A stretch of 34,576 nucleotides of DNA, taken from Rhodococcus sp. KRD162. Lineage in GTDB: Bacteria > Actinomycetota > Actinomycetes > Mycobacteriales > Mycobacteriaceae. Shown piece by piece: positions 25,631-34,576 of this stretch (position 1 is its first letter; the number at the start of each line of letters is the position of its first letter). The stretch spans positions 1-34,576 of the forward strand of contig NZ_JABFAU010000012.1 in NCBI RefSeq assembly GCF_017168335.1, given 5' to 3'. A program made the position numbers and the translations under genes. The notes beneath the pieces are model-generated. The model ran no database searches and was not told the DNA's origin. It saw only the letters and a list, made by a program, of their open reading frames with translations.

Positions 25631-26590
25631 GTGATCGCAGTGCTCACGACCGTCTCCACAGTGACACGGGCAGCCGATGCCCGTGATCGGCTACTGACCC
25701 GGCTGACGACCGCACACCCCGTCGTCTGCGGGATCGTCAACGTCACCCCCGATTCGTTCTCGGACGGGGGGCGGTTTCTGGACACCGATCATGCTGTGGC
25801 GCATGCACTGTCGATGGTCGAGGACGGGGCGGAACTGCTCGACATCGGCGGTGAATCGACTCGGCCCGGCGCCACACCGCCCACCGTCCGGGAGGAAATC
25901 GAACGCGTCGTTCCGGTGATCGAGGCATTGTCCGGACTCACGGTGGTACCACTGTCGGTCGATACCTCGCGCCCGGAGGTGATGCGCGAGGCGGTGGGTG
26001 TGGGCGCGAGCGTGATCAACGACGTTCGCGCTCTTCGAGTTCCCGGTGCGCTCGCCGCTGCGGCCGACTTGGACGCCGCGGTGTGCCTGACGCACATGCA
26101 AGGCGAGCCGTCGACGATGCAATGCGCTCCTCGCTACGTCGACGTCACGGCGGAGGTATGCGCGTTTCTCGACGAGCGGGCTGCCGAGTGCACTCGGGCC
26201 GGCATCCCGGCCTACCGTATTCTGGTCGATCCAGGCTTCGGGTTCGGTAAGACCCTCGAGCACAATCTGCAACTGTTCCAGGGGCTTCGGGTGCTCAGCT
26301 CGGCCGGTAGACCGATCATGGCGGGGGTATCGCGGAAGGGAATGATCGGTGCCGTCACCGGCCGCGATGTCGACGGCCGACTGGCCGGGTCACTCGCTGC
26401 CGCGATCCTCGCGGCCCAGAACGGGGCCTCGCTCCTCCGGGTCCACGATGTCGCCGCCACCATCGATGCGCTGGCCGTGGTTCGGGCAGTGCGATCTGCG
26501 GACGACGCCGGCCCATCCATTCGTGCAGCATCTTCCCTTTGTCCGCCACCCGTAGGTCAACCCATGATGAATGCCGAGGCCACCTCATGA
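25631..26590 (+). CDS. folP: Dihydropteroate synthase
   Basis: 319 residues from GTG 25631 (a GTG nine bases later is possible). It condenses 4-aminobenzoate with hydroxymethyl-dihydropterin diphosphate in folate synthesis. All main active-site blocks are intact: [48 protein letters not shown] and GVSRKGMIG, so it looks catalytically competent, unlike the degenerate second DHPS copies known in mycobacteria. It sits in the sarcosine operon 33 bp after soxG and overlaps the next gene by ATGA. The sensible reading is an extra folate-synthesis step made together with the THF-loading oxidase, since sarcosine and dimethylglycine breakdown need much THF. Whether it is the only folP of the genome cannot be seen. 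Confidence 0.92.
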   Translation: MIAVLTTVSTVTRAADARDRLLTRLTTAHPVVCGIVNVTPDSFSDGGRFLDTDHAVAHALSMVEDGAELLDIGGESTRPGATPPTVREEIERVVPVIEALSGLTVVPLSVDTSRPEVMREAVGVGASVINDVRALRVPGALAAAADLDAAVCLTHMQGEPSTMQCAPRYVDVTAEVCAFLDERAAECTRAGIPAYRILVDPGFGFGKTLEHNLQLFQGLRVLSSAGRPIMAGVSRKGMIGAVTGRDVDGRLAGSLAAAILAAQNGASLLRVHDVAATIDALAVVRAVRSADDAGPSIRAASSLCPPPVGQPMMNAEATS

Positions 26591-26964
26591 CTGCATCCCT
26601 CACTTCTGCCCATCGACTCTTCGACGCGGGTCATGGTTGGATGGCCGTCGACCCGTTCGGTTCACCCGCCCAGACCCCGAGCCGAGTGGGGGTCACGCCT
26701 GCTGCACTCGAGGGTTCTGCGGACATTCTCGGAGTCGACCTACCGCCGGTGCGCACCGTGGTCACTGCGGGACAAGCCTGCGGCACCATCGCTACCTCCG
26801 CTGGGCCGGTGACGGTGTACGCCCCGGCGGGCGGCATGGTGACGATCGTCAATCCTGCAGTGCGAGAGGACCCCTCGATCATCGCCACCGACCCGCTCGG
26901 AGACGGCTGGCTGTTCGCCGTACTCACACCCCAGACCACCCACGACGTTCGAGGCGATTCATGA
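26587..26964 (+). CDS. GcvH-like protein lacking the lipoyl lysine
   Basis: 125 residues, the normal length of glycine cleavage H protein. The lipoyl-domain pattern is clear: [27 protein letters not shown] (the GITxxAxxxLGDIVFVELP block), [24 protein letters not shown] and [11 protein letters not shown]. But where true H proteins have ESVKAVSELYAP, this one has [12 protein letters not shown]: the lipoylated lysine is Ala72. There is no lysine anywhere in the protein. It therefore cannot serve as a normal lipoyl carrier. It is coupled by ATGA to folP upstream and sdaA downstream, and has no gcvT or gcvP partner in the window. Possible roles are a structural or regulatory partner of folate-binding proteins or of serine dehydratase; function is unknown. 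Confidence 0.85.
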   Translation: MTASLTSAHRLFDAGHGWMAVDPFGSPAQTPSRVGVTPAALEGSADILGVDLPPVRTVVTAGQACGTIATSAGPVTVYAPAGGMVTIVNPAVREDPSIIATDPLGDGWLFAVLTPQTTHDVRGDS

Positions 26965-28343
26965 CTATCAGTGTGTTCGACCTCTTCTCCGTGGGAGTCG
27001 GCCCCTCGAGTTCGCACACGGTCGGGCCGATGCGTGCGGCCGCTCGATTCGTCGACGACCTACGTACCATCTCCGCATTCGAAGACGTCCGGGAAGTGGC
27101 GGTGGACCTGTACGGCTCACTGGCGGCCACCGGCGCTGGACACGGCACCATGACGGCAGTCCTGCTCGGACTGGAAGGCCTTGTTCCCGAGACCATCTCG
27201 ACCGAGTACATGGAGCAGCGGCAGCAATCGATGGCGGCGACCGGACGAATCCTGTTCGGCGGCGTTCGCGAAATCGACCTGGCTGTGGACGACATCGTGC
27301 TCCGGCCGTTGACGGTGTTGCCGTTCCACCCCAACGGAATGAGACTCACTGCTCGCGCAGCGGACTCGACCGAATTGCACACCGAGACGTACTTCTCGGT
27401 GGGTGGCGGTTTCGTGGTCACCGAGGCCGAAAGCGTGGAGGCGGTGACGCCGCTCGCCACCCCGAACGGTTTCGCGTCGGCCAAGGAGCTACTGCAGCTC
27501 TGCGAACGACGGCGCTGCAGCATCAGTGAGGTCATGACCGAGGTGGAACTCGAACGCCGCACGCTCGACGAGATCCGGGACGGCTTGCTGCACATCCGCG
27601 ACGTGATGGTCGAGTGCGAGGTTCGTGGTATCTCTCGCGACGGCCACCTTCCGGGTGCGCTCGGCGTGCGCCGCCGAGCACGAGACTGGTTCCTGCGCCT
27701 CGAAGCCGAGGATCCGCACCGGTCGAGCGAATTCGCCGAGGACTGGGTCAATCTCGTCGCTCTCGCAGTCAACGAGGAGAATGCGTCGGGCGGAAGAATC
27801 GTGACCGCACCCACCAACGGTGCTGCGGGCATCATCCCGGCGGTGCTCCATTACGCCACGCGGTACACCCCAGCCGGCATCGCCGACCCCGACGGCAGCA
27901 CGGTGCGTTTTCTGCTCACCGCCGGGGCGATCGGGTCGCTGTACAAGGAGATGGCCTCGATCTCCGGTGCCGAGGTGGGCTGCCAGGGCGAGGTCGGTTC
28001 GGCAGCATCGATGGCCGCGGCCGGTCTGGCCGAAGTACTGGGCGGCACACCGGAGCAGGTGGAGAACGCCGCCGAGATCGCGATGGAGCACAGCCTCGGC
28101 CTCACGTGCGACCCGATCGGCGGCTTGGTGCAGATTCCGTGTATCGAGCGCAATGCCATCTCGGCAGGGAAGGCCATCAATGCAGCGCGTATGGCGTTGC
28201 GCGGCAACGGCACCCATCGTGTCAGCCTGGATCAGGTGATCGAGACCATGCGATCGACCGGTGCCGATATGCACTCGAAGTACAAGGAGACCTCCAGCGG
28301 CGGTCTGGCCATCAACGTGCCGGTCAACTTCGTGGAGTGCTAG
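26961..28343 (+). CDS. sdaA: L-serine dehydratase (iron-sulfur type)
   Basis: 460 residues, single-chain [4Fe-4S] L-serine ammonia-lyase that turns serine into pyruvate and ammonia. The N-terminal beta domain opens with [20 protein letters not shown]. The cluster cysteines are Cys341 (VGCQGE), Cys383 (LTCDPIGG) and Cys394 (IPCIERN), the same spacing as in the Legionella enzyme. The last residue, Cys460, would be the tail-in-mouth ligand that plugs the active site until serine binds. It is the last gene of the sarcosine operon, joined by ATGA, and completes the route sarcosine to glycine to serine to pyruvate. sdaA in a sarcosine oxidase cluster is known in actinobacteria. Confidence 0.95.
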   Translation: MTISVFDLFSVGVGPSSSHTVGPMRAAARFVDDLRTISAFEDVREVAVDLYGSLAATGAGHGTMTAVLLGLEGLVPETISTEYMEQRQQSMAATGRILFGGVREIDLAVDDIVLRPLTVLPFHPNGMRLTARAADSTELHTETYFSVGGGFVVTEAESVEAVTPLATPNGFASAKELLQLCERRRCSISEVMTEVELERRTLDEIRDGLLHIRDVMVECEVRGISRDGHLPGALGVRRRARDWFLRLEAEDPHRSSEFAEDWVNLVALAVNEENASGGRIVTAPTNGAAGIIPAVLHYATRYTPAGIADPDGSTVRFLLTAGAIGSLYKEMASISGAEVGCQGEVGSAASMAAAGLAEVLGGTPEQVENAAEIAMEHSLGLTCDPIGGLVQIPCIERNAISAGKAINAARMALRGNGTHRVSLDQVIETMRSTGADMHSKYKETSSGGLAINVPVNFVEC

Positions 28344-28347
28344 AGGC

Positions 28348-28433
28348 AGAACCTCACACCCTTTTTCGGGGGTGCGCGCCGATTCTCGGAGACTAGAACC
28401 CGCGCGCACTCTGCAGAAAAGGTGTGAGGTTCT
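28348..28433. repeat. Nested 86-bp inverted-repeat element
   Basis: The outer arms are perfect 13-mers, AGAACCTCACACC (28348-28360) and GGTGTGAGGTTCT (28421-28433), extended inwards by TTTT/AAAA after a one-base bulge. Inside are second arms GTGCGCGC (28372-28379) and GCGCGCAC (28402-28409), and within these TTCT (28383-28386) facing AGAA (28395-28398). The whole element could fold as one long, interrupted hairpin on either strand. It starts five bases after the sdaA stop in a tail-to-tail spacer that already has an independent terminator. It may be a dispersed palindromic repeat, or part of a two-way terminator. Confidence 0.65.
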
Positions 28434-28457
28434 CCCATTTCCCCACCGCACAGACAA

Positions 28458-28490
28458 CCAGGGCCCGTACCGATTCGGTACGGGCCCTGG
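28458..28490. terminator. Bidirectional hairpin terminator between sdaA and purU
   Basis: A perfect 15-bp GC-rich stem, CCAGGGCCCGTACCG (28458-28472) with its complement (28476-28490), closed by the loop ATT; one more A-T pair flanks it. There is no U-tract, as is common in high-GC actinobacteria. It lies between convergent sdaA and purU and should serve both. Confidence 0.8.
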
Positions 28491-28503
28491 TCGTGTGCGC
28501 GGC

Positions 28504-29352
28504 TCAGCTGAAGATCACTGTCCGGTGTCCGTGCAGCAGAACGCGGTTCTCGCAGTGCCAGCGGACCGCCCGCGACAGTGCCAGCGCTTCCGCGTCCTGT
28601 CCGACGGTGGCCAGACGAGACGGGTCGTGCGTGTGGTCGATACGAATGACCTGCTGTTCGATGATCGGACCCTCGTCCAGATCGGGGGTGACATAGTGCG
28701 CCGTCGCACCGACCTGCTTGACGCCCCGATCGAACGCCTGGTGGTACGGCTTCGCGCCCTTGAAGCCGGGCAGGAACGAGTGGTGGATGTTGATCGCCCT
28801 GCCGTGCAGCGCTCGGCACGTCTCGTCGGAGAGCACCTGCATGTACCGCGCCAGCACCACCAGGTCCACCGCGTACTCGTCGACGAGATCGAGCAGGCGC
28901 TGCTCGGCCTCGGCCTTGGTACCGGGGGTGACGGGAACGTGGACGAACGGCAGCCCCGCAGCCTCGGCCATCGGCCGCAGTACCTCGTGGTTGCTCACCA
29001 CGGCCACCAGCTCCCCGCCGAGGTTCTGCGAGCGCCACCGGAAGATGAGGTCGTTGAGGCAGTGCCCCATCTTGGAGACCATGACGAGCACTCGGGGCTG
29101 ACTGCACCCGTTGAAGGTGTACGTCATGGCGAATCTGTCGGCCACCTCCCGGAAACTGTCGGTCAGCTTGTCGATGTCGGTGGTGCCGCTGGCCACGAAC
29201 GACGTTCGAAGGAAGAACGAGCCGTCCGTGGAATCGTCGAACTGTTGATGTTCGGCGATGTCGCAGTCGTTGTCGAAGAGGAATGCACTGACGGCCCGGA
29301 CGATGCCCGGCCGCTGGCCGCAGCTGAGCGTGAGGGTGAAGTTCTCGGTCAT
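28504..29352 (-). CDS. purU: Formyltetrahydrofolate deformylase
   Basis: 282 residues. It hydrolyses 10-formyl-THF to THF and formate. The N-terminal ACT domain (about 5-80) begins with FTLTLSCGQRPGIVRAVSAF; the formyltransferase-like domain (about 86-280) holds the catalytic Asn188 and His190 in INIHHSFLPGFKG and Asp226 in TPDLDEGP. ATG 29352 follows CCAGGAGATTCG, a good ribosome site; the open frame further upstream overlaps the oxidase gene. It lies 25 bp after the dimethylglycine oxidase gene on the same strand. In this pathway, methyl groups trapped as methylene-THF and oxidised to 10-formyl-THF are released as formate, so free THF stays available for both oxidases. purU next to sarcosine oxidase and dimethylglycine oxidase genes is known from Arthrobacter and Corynebacterium. 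No folD is seen here. Confidence 0.94.
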   Translation of the reverse strand: MTENFTLTLSCGQRPGIVRAVSAFLFDNDCDIAEHQQFDDSTDGSFFLRTSFVASGTTDIDKLTDSFREVADRFAMTYTFNGCSQPRVLVMVSKMGHCLNDLIFRWRSQNLGGELVAVVSNHEVLRPMAEAAGLPFVHVPVTPGTKAEAEQRLLDLVDEYAVDLVVLARYMQVLSDETCRALHGRAINIHHSFLPGFKGAKPYHQAFDRGVKQVGATAHYVTPDLDEGPIIEQQVIRIDHTHDPSRLATVGQDAEALALSRAVRWHCENRVLLHGHRTVIFS

Positions 29353-29377
29353 CGAATCTCCTGGTACTGGTGGGTCG

Positions 29378-31961
<2,584 letters not shown>

Positions 31962-31971
31962 CCCCTCACAA

Positions 31972-32013
31972 CCGACGGTGCGGGACGCATCTGCGCGCGT
32001 CCCGCACCGTCGG
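31972..32013 (-). terminator. Hairpin terminator after the second BCCT gene
   Basis: A perfect 17-bp stem, CCGACGGTGCGGGACGC (31972-31988) against its complement (31997-32013), with an 8-base loop. On the minus strand it begins seven bases after the BCCT stop codon. It has no U-tract. It also separates this transcript from the dimethylglycine oxidase promoter just beyond. Confidence 0.85.
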
Positions 32014-32019
32014 CTCGAT

Positions 32020-33669
32020 TCACTTGTCGGACTTGACTTTCACCGGACTCTTGACGATGAACGGATCGCTGGTCACGTCCTTGTACAGCGAGACACACGT
32101 ACCGATCATCACCAGCACGAAGGGTGCGGCCACGATGATCGTCATGGTCTGCAACCCGTTGAGGGCATCGGACCCTCCGGTCCACAACATGAGGATCGCG
32201 ACGCCACCGGTGACCACGCCCCAGAAAGCCACCACACCCCTCGAAGGATCGAGGGTTCCTCGTTGCGACAAGGTGCCCATCACGATGGAGGCGGCATCGG
32301 CCCCACTGACGAAGAAGATTCCGACCAGCACCATCACCAGTACCGAGGAGACCCCGGCCCACGGGAACTGGTCCAGCACCGCGAACAACTGTGATTCCGG
32401 CTTACCGAGAGCCACCAAATCCTCGGTACCCTTCTGCTGCTCGCCAATTGCTGCACCGCCGAAGATCGAGAACCACACCAGGCTCACCGACGTCGGGACG
32501 AGGATGACACCGATGACGAACTGACGGATGGTGCGGCCGCGGCTGATGCGAGCGAGGAACATTCCGACGAAGGGGGTCCACGAGATCCACCAGGCCCAGT
32601 AGAAGATCGTCCAGGACGAAAGCCACGACTCCGTCTCGGGACCGCCCGATGCCGCCGAACGCGCCGACATGCCCGCGATGTGCGCGGCATAGTCACCGAG
32701 AGTGGTGGGCAGCAGGTTCAGTATCAACACCGTGGGCCCGGCAACGAACACGAAGAGGGCGAGCACGAGGGCGAGCACCATGTTGATGTTCGAGAGCCAC
32801 TGAATTCCCTTGGATACTCCGGACACTGCCGAGGCTACGAACGCCAGAGTCAGGATGGCCACGACGGCGACCAGGAGTAGCGTTCCTGCCTGATTCACCC
32901 AGCCCAGAACCTCTATGCCCGAACCGATCTGGAGCGCTCCGAGACCGAGAGAGGCCGCGGTGCCGAACATGGTGGCGAAGATCGCCAGGATGTCGATGAC
33001 CTTGCCGATGGGCCCTTCGGCGCGTCGGCCGATCAGCGGAATGAAGGAGGCGCTGATCAGCTGCTTGCGGCCCATTCGATACGTACCGTAGGCGATGGAC
33101 AACCCGACCACCGCGTACATCGACCAGGGGTGCAGCCCCCAGTGGAAGATCGCCGTCGAAAGAGCTGTTCCCACAGTCGAATCGGTGATTCCAGGCGGCG
33201 GGGTGACGAAGTGGGTGAGCGGCTCGGCCACTCCCCAGAAGATCAGGCCGATTCCCATGCCGGCGCTGAACATCATCGCGATCCAGCTGACGGTGTTGAA
33301 TTCCGGCTTCTCGCCGTCCTGACCGAGTGGAATCTTGCCGTACCGGCTCAGCGCCAGCCACAGCGCGAAGATGACGAATGCAGTGGCCGAGAAGATGAAC
33401 AGCCAGCCGATGTTGGTCACGACCCAGTCGAGTACGGACGCATTGACGGTTTTCATGTTCTCGGTACCGAGAATGCCCCAGGCAAGGATTGCGATCACGA
33501 TGACCGCGGTGATGCCGACCACCACCTTGTCGGTGCGCGGCTTGGCCCCGTCACCGGGGTGGTAGACCTCGAGCGGACCGTAATCGTGGCGGTCAGGTTT
33601 GTCGGGTGTCGCGGTCGGCTTCATGCCGAGCCGGGGTTTGTCGGCTCGGGGTTTGCTGTTCGTTGTCAC
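32020..33669 (-). CDS. BCCT family transporter, BetP-like (probable glycine betaine uptake)
   Basis: 549 residues, about 12 membrane helices after a hydrophilic N-terminal tail of some 50 residues. The glycine motif GMGIGLIFWGVAEPL and the aromatic cage HWGLHPWSMY and FYWAWWISW match BetP almost residue for residue, including the tryptophans and tyrosine that hold trimethylammonium groups. It should import glycine betaine (or a close analogue such as dimethylglycine) with sodium. The C-terminus after the last helix is short, so BetP-type osmotic gating is not obvious, in keeping with nutrient uptake. The start is GTG 33669, behind GGAGGGAGAACGAT; the frame is open to 33861 without a better start. 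It feeds the demethylation genes on both sides. Confidence 0.9.
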   Translation of the reverse strand: MTTNSKPRADKPRLGMKPTATPDKPDRHDYGPLEVYHPGDGAKPRTDKVVVGITAVIVIAILAWGILGTENMKTVNASVLDWVVTNIGWLFIFSATAFVIFALWLALSRYGKIPLGQDGEKPEFNTVSWIAMMFSAGMGIGLIFWGVAEPLTHFVTPPPGITDSTVGTALSTAIFHWGLHPWSMYAVVGLSIAYGTYRMGRKQLISASFIPLIGRRAEGPIGKVIDILAIFATMFGTAASLGLGALQIGSGIEVLGWVNQAGTLLLVAVVAILTLAFVASAVSGVSKGIQWLSNINMVLALVLALFVFVAGPTVLILNLLPTTLGDYAAHIAGMSARSAASGGPETESWLSSWTIFYWAWWISWTPFVGMFLARISRGRTIRQFVIGVILVPTSVSLVWFSIFGGAAIGEQQKGTEDLVALGKPESQLFAVLDQFPWAGVSSVLVMVLVGIFFVSGADAASIVMGTLSQRGTLDPSRGVVAFWGVVTGGVAILMLWTGGSDALNGLQTMTIIVAAPFVLVMIGTCVSLYKDVTSDPFIVKSPVKVKSDK

Positions 33670-33899
33670 ATCGTTCTCCCTCCGGCTCTCGCCGAATAGG
33701 TGTGTCGCCCGTGTACGCAGCGTGGATGGTCGAAAAATGATTTGCGCGACGCATTGCTCTATGCGCAACTGTGGCAGTTCGACTCGGACAAGAGTGAGCC
33801 GACCGAGGGGATGTGTCAAGAGATGACCAGCCGGTTCGAAATAATCAGACTGGAGCATCATCGGCGATCAATAGCCCTGAACTGGGCAGTAGCTGTTCG

Positions 33900-33918
33900 A
33901 TGTCCGCAAATCGGACAT
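33900..33918. promoter_or_regulatory. Perfect palindrome ATGTCCG-N5-CGGACAT
   Basis: Seven-base arms at 33900-33906 and 33912-33918, spacer CAAAT. It differs from the GntR-type palindrome, so it suggests a second regulator at this divergent region. It is followed by TTGGATATCAG (33921-33931), a loose relative of the GntR site. No gene for the binding protein can be named from the window. Confidence 0.5.
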
Positions 33919-33940
33919 ATTTGGATATCAGCATTTAACA

Positions 33941-33970
33941 TTCACTACTGTTCGGTAATTGATATATTAC
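33941..33970 (+). promoter_or_regulatory. Mycothiol dehydrogenase promoter with GntR-like operator
   Basis: TTCACT (33941-33946), 16 bp and TATATT (33963-33968) can serve as promoter. TTGATATATTAC (33959-33970) covers the -10 box and matches the TTGATATATCAA operator at its first nine bases, plus one more after one mismatch. The left half-site is exact and the right one is degraded, so binding may be weaker than at the other two promoters. Confidence 0.5.
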
Positions 33971-34035
33971 GTTGATTCCAATTCGGTCAGCTGTCTCGTC
34001 GACGGCGACCTCCCCTACCCCAAGGAGTACTCACC

Positions 34036-34576
34036 ATGTCGCAGCAAGTCCGGGCAGTCGTTGCCAAGAGCAAGGGCGAGCCCGTGTCGATCGAGACGAT
34101 TACGATCCCGGATCCGGGTCCGAACGATGTGGTGGTCGCGGTTGCGGCGTGCGGGGTGTGTCATACGGATCTGCATTATCGCGAGGGTGGGATCAACGAC
34201 GAGTTCCCGTTTCTGCTCGGGCATGAGGCGGCGGGCACGGTCGAGTCGGTCGGTGCGGCGGTCACGCATGTGGCGGTCGGTGATGTGGTGGTGCTGAACT
34301 GGCGGGCGGTGTGCGGGGAGTGCCGGGCCTGCCGGAAGGGCAGGCCGTGGTACTGCTTCGATACGCACAATGCGTCGAAGAAGATGACCCTCGCGGACGG
34401 GACCGAGCTCTCGCCTGCGTTGGGTATCGGCGCGTTCGCGGACAAGACATTGGTGCACGAGGGCCAGTGCACGAAGGTCGATCCGCAGTCCGATCCGGCG
34501 GTGGTCGGGCTGCTCGGATGCGGGGTGATGGCCGGGTTGGGTGCGGCGATGAACACCGGCACCATCTCGCGGGGCG
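34036..34576 (+). CDS. mscR: S-(hydroxymethyl)mycothiol dehydrogenase (N-terminal part, cut by window edge)
   Basis: The first 180 codons of a zinc-dependent medium-chain dehydrogenase of the actinobacterial mycothiol-dependent formaldehyde dehydrogenase type. The catalytic zinc ligands Cys42 (GVCHTD) and His63-Glu64 (GHEAAG) are present, and the structural zinc cysteines are Cys93, Cys96, Cys99 and Cys107. The NAD-binding fold begins at [15 protein letters not shown] just before the edge. It oxidises the adduct of formaldehyde and mycothiol towards formate. ATG 34036 follows AAGGAG. Its place beside betaine/dimethylglycine genes, and the shared operator, fit removal of formaldehyde that escapes when the oxidases run out of THF. 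The remainder of the gene lies outside the window. Confidence 0.9.
   Translation, partial: MSQQVRAVVAKSKGEPVSIETITIPDPGPNDVVVAVAACGVCHTDLHYREGGINDEFPFLLGHEAAGTVESVGAAVTHVAVGDVVVLNWRAVCGECRACRKGRPWYCFDTHNASKKMTLADGTELSPALGIGAFADKTLVHEGQCTKVDPQSDPAVVGLLGCGVMAGLGAAMNTGTISRG

Larger units (their letters stand above)
33670..34035. promoter_or_regulatory. Divergent control region between BCCT and mycothiol dehydrogenase genes
   Basis: 366 bp without a gene. It holds at least three candidate sites: TTGCGC-N15-GCGCAA (33742-33768) about 75 bp upstream of the BCCT start, with the nested dyad GCAT-N6-ATGC (33751-33764); the 19-bp palindrome at 33900-33918; and the GntR-like site with promoter at 33941-33970. 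The first is best placed to act on the transporter gene, the last on the dehydrogenase gene. Confidence 0.5.

Noticed and set aside
26587..26964. GcvH-like gene as part of a glycine cleavage system
   Set aside because: No gcvP, gcvT or lpd gene is present and the lipoyl lysine is absent, so a normal glycine cleavage H role is not supported.
28348..28490. CRISPR-like repeat or small RNA gene in the sdaA-purU spacer
   Set aside because: The repeats are inverted and occur once each, with no spacer array and no recognisable promoter; they are better read as a palindromic element and a terminator.
33670..33861. N-terminal extension of the second BCCT protein to 33861
   Set aside because: The extension runs over a probable promoter region and has no family similarity. 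GTG 33669 has a strong ribosome site.

Overview
The window looks like chromosome from a high-GC actinobacterium of the Rhodococcus/Nocardiaceae type. The reasons are the strongly G/C-ending codons, many GTG starts and ATGA start/stop overlaps, a dehydrogenase at the right edge of the type that uses mycothiol, and an accD-accA-fadE-maoC-citE order that matches Mycobacterium tuberculosis Rv2502c to Rv2498c. I see no tRNA, rRNA, insertion sequence, phage gene or CRISPR array.

Left part (1-9838), aromatic catabolism: the start of an amidase gene (minus, cut by the edge); pobA (4-hydroxybenzoate 3-hydroxylase) behind its probable IclR-type regulator; a TetR regulator divergent from a four-gene operon whose starts and stops overlap (extradiol dioxygenase, FAH-family hydrolase, FAD monooxygenase, SDR); a secreted lipase; and a second TetR regulator. 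The spacer between the first TetR gene and the four-gene operon holds three tandem copies of TGAC-N6-GTCA.

Middle (9832-16486), branched-chain acyl-CoA (leucine/itaconate type) catabolism: carboxylase beta and alpha subunits, acyl-CoA dehydrogenase, MaoC-type hydratase and CitE-like lyase, nearly all overlapping. A promoter plus TCAGTTA-N8-TAACTGA operator lies between them and the divergent TetR gene. A MarR gene follows.

Right part (16508-34576), a betaine/dimethylglycine/sarcosine unit: two BCCT transporters, a GntR/FCD regulator, and the operon glyA-soxB-soxD-soxA-soxG-folP-gcvH-like-sdaA. On the other strand lie dimethylglycine oxidase and purU, and the edge holds S-(hydroxymethyl)mycothiol dehydrogenase. 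Dimethylglycine would be demethylated to sarcosine and glycine, with the methyl carbons loaded on tetrahydrofolate. GlyA joins glycine and methylene-THF to serine, SdaA turns serine into pyruvate, PurU recovers free THF, FolP could raise pterin supply, and the mycothiol enzyme would remove stray formaldehyde.

Three features stand out. A near-identical palindrome, TTGATATATCAA, lies at the promoters of glyA, the dimethylglycine oxidase gene and the mycothiol dehydrogenase gene, and beside the GntR gene, so it is very probably that regulator's operator. The GcvH-like protein in the sarcosine operon has no lysine at all, so it cannot be lipoylated in the normal way. A complete dihydropteroate synthase gene is built into the same operon. 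The first demethylation (betaine to dimethylglycine) is not in the window.
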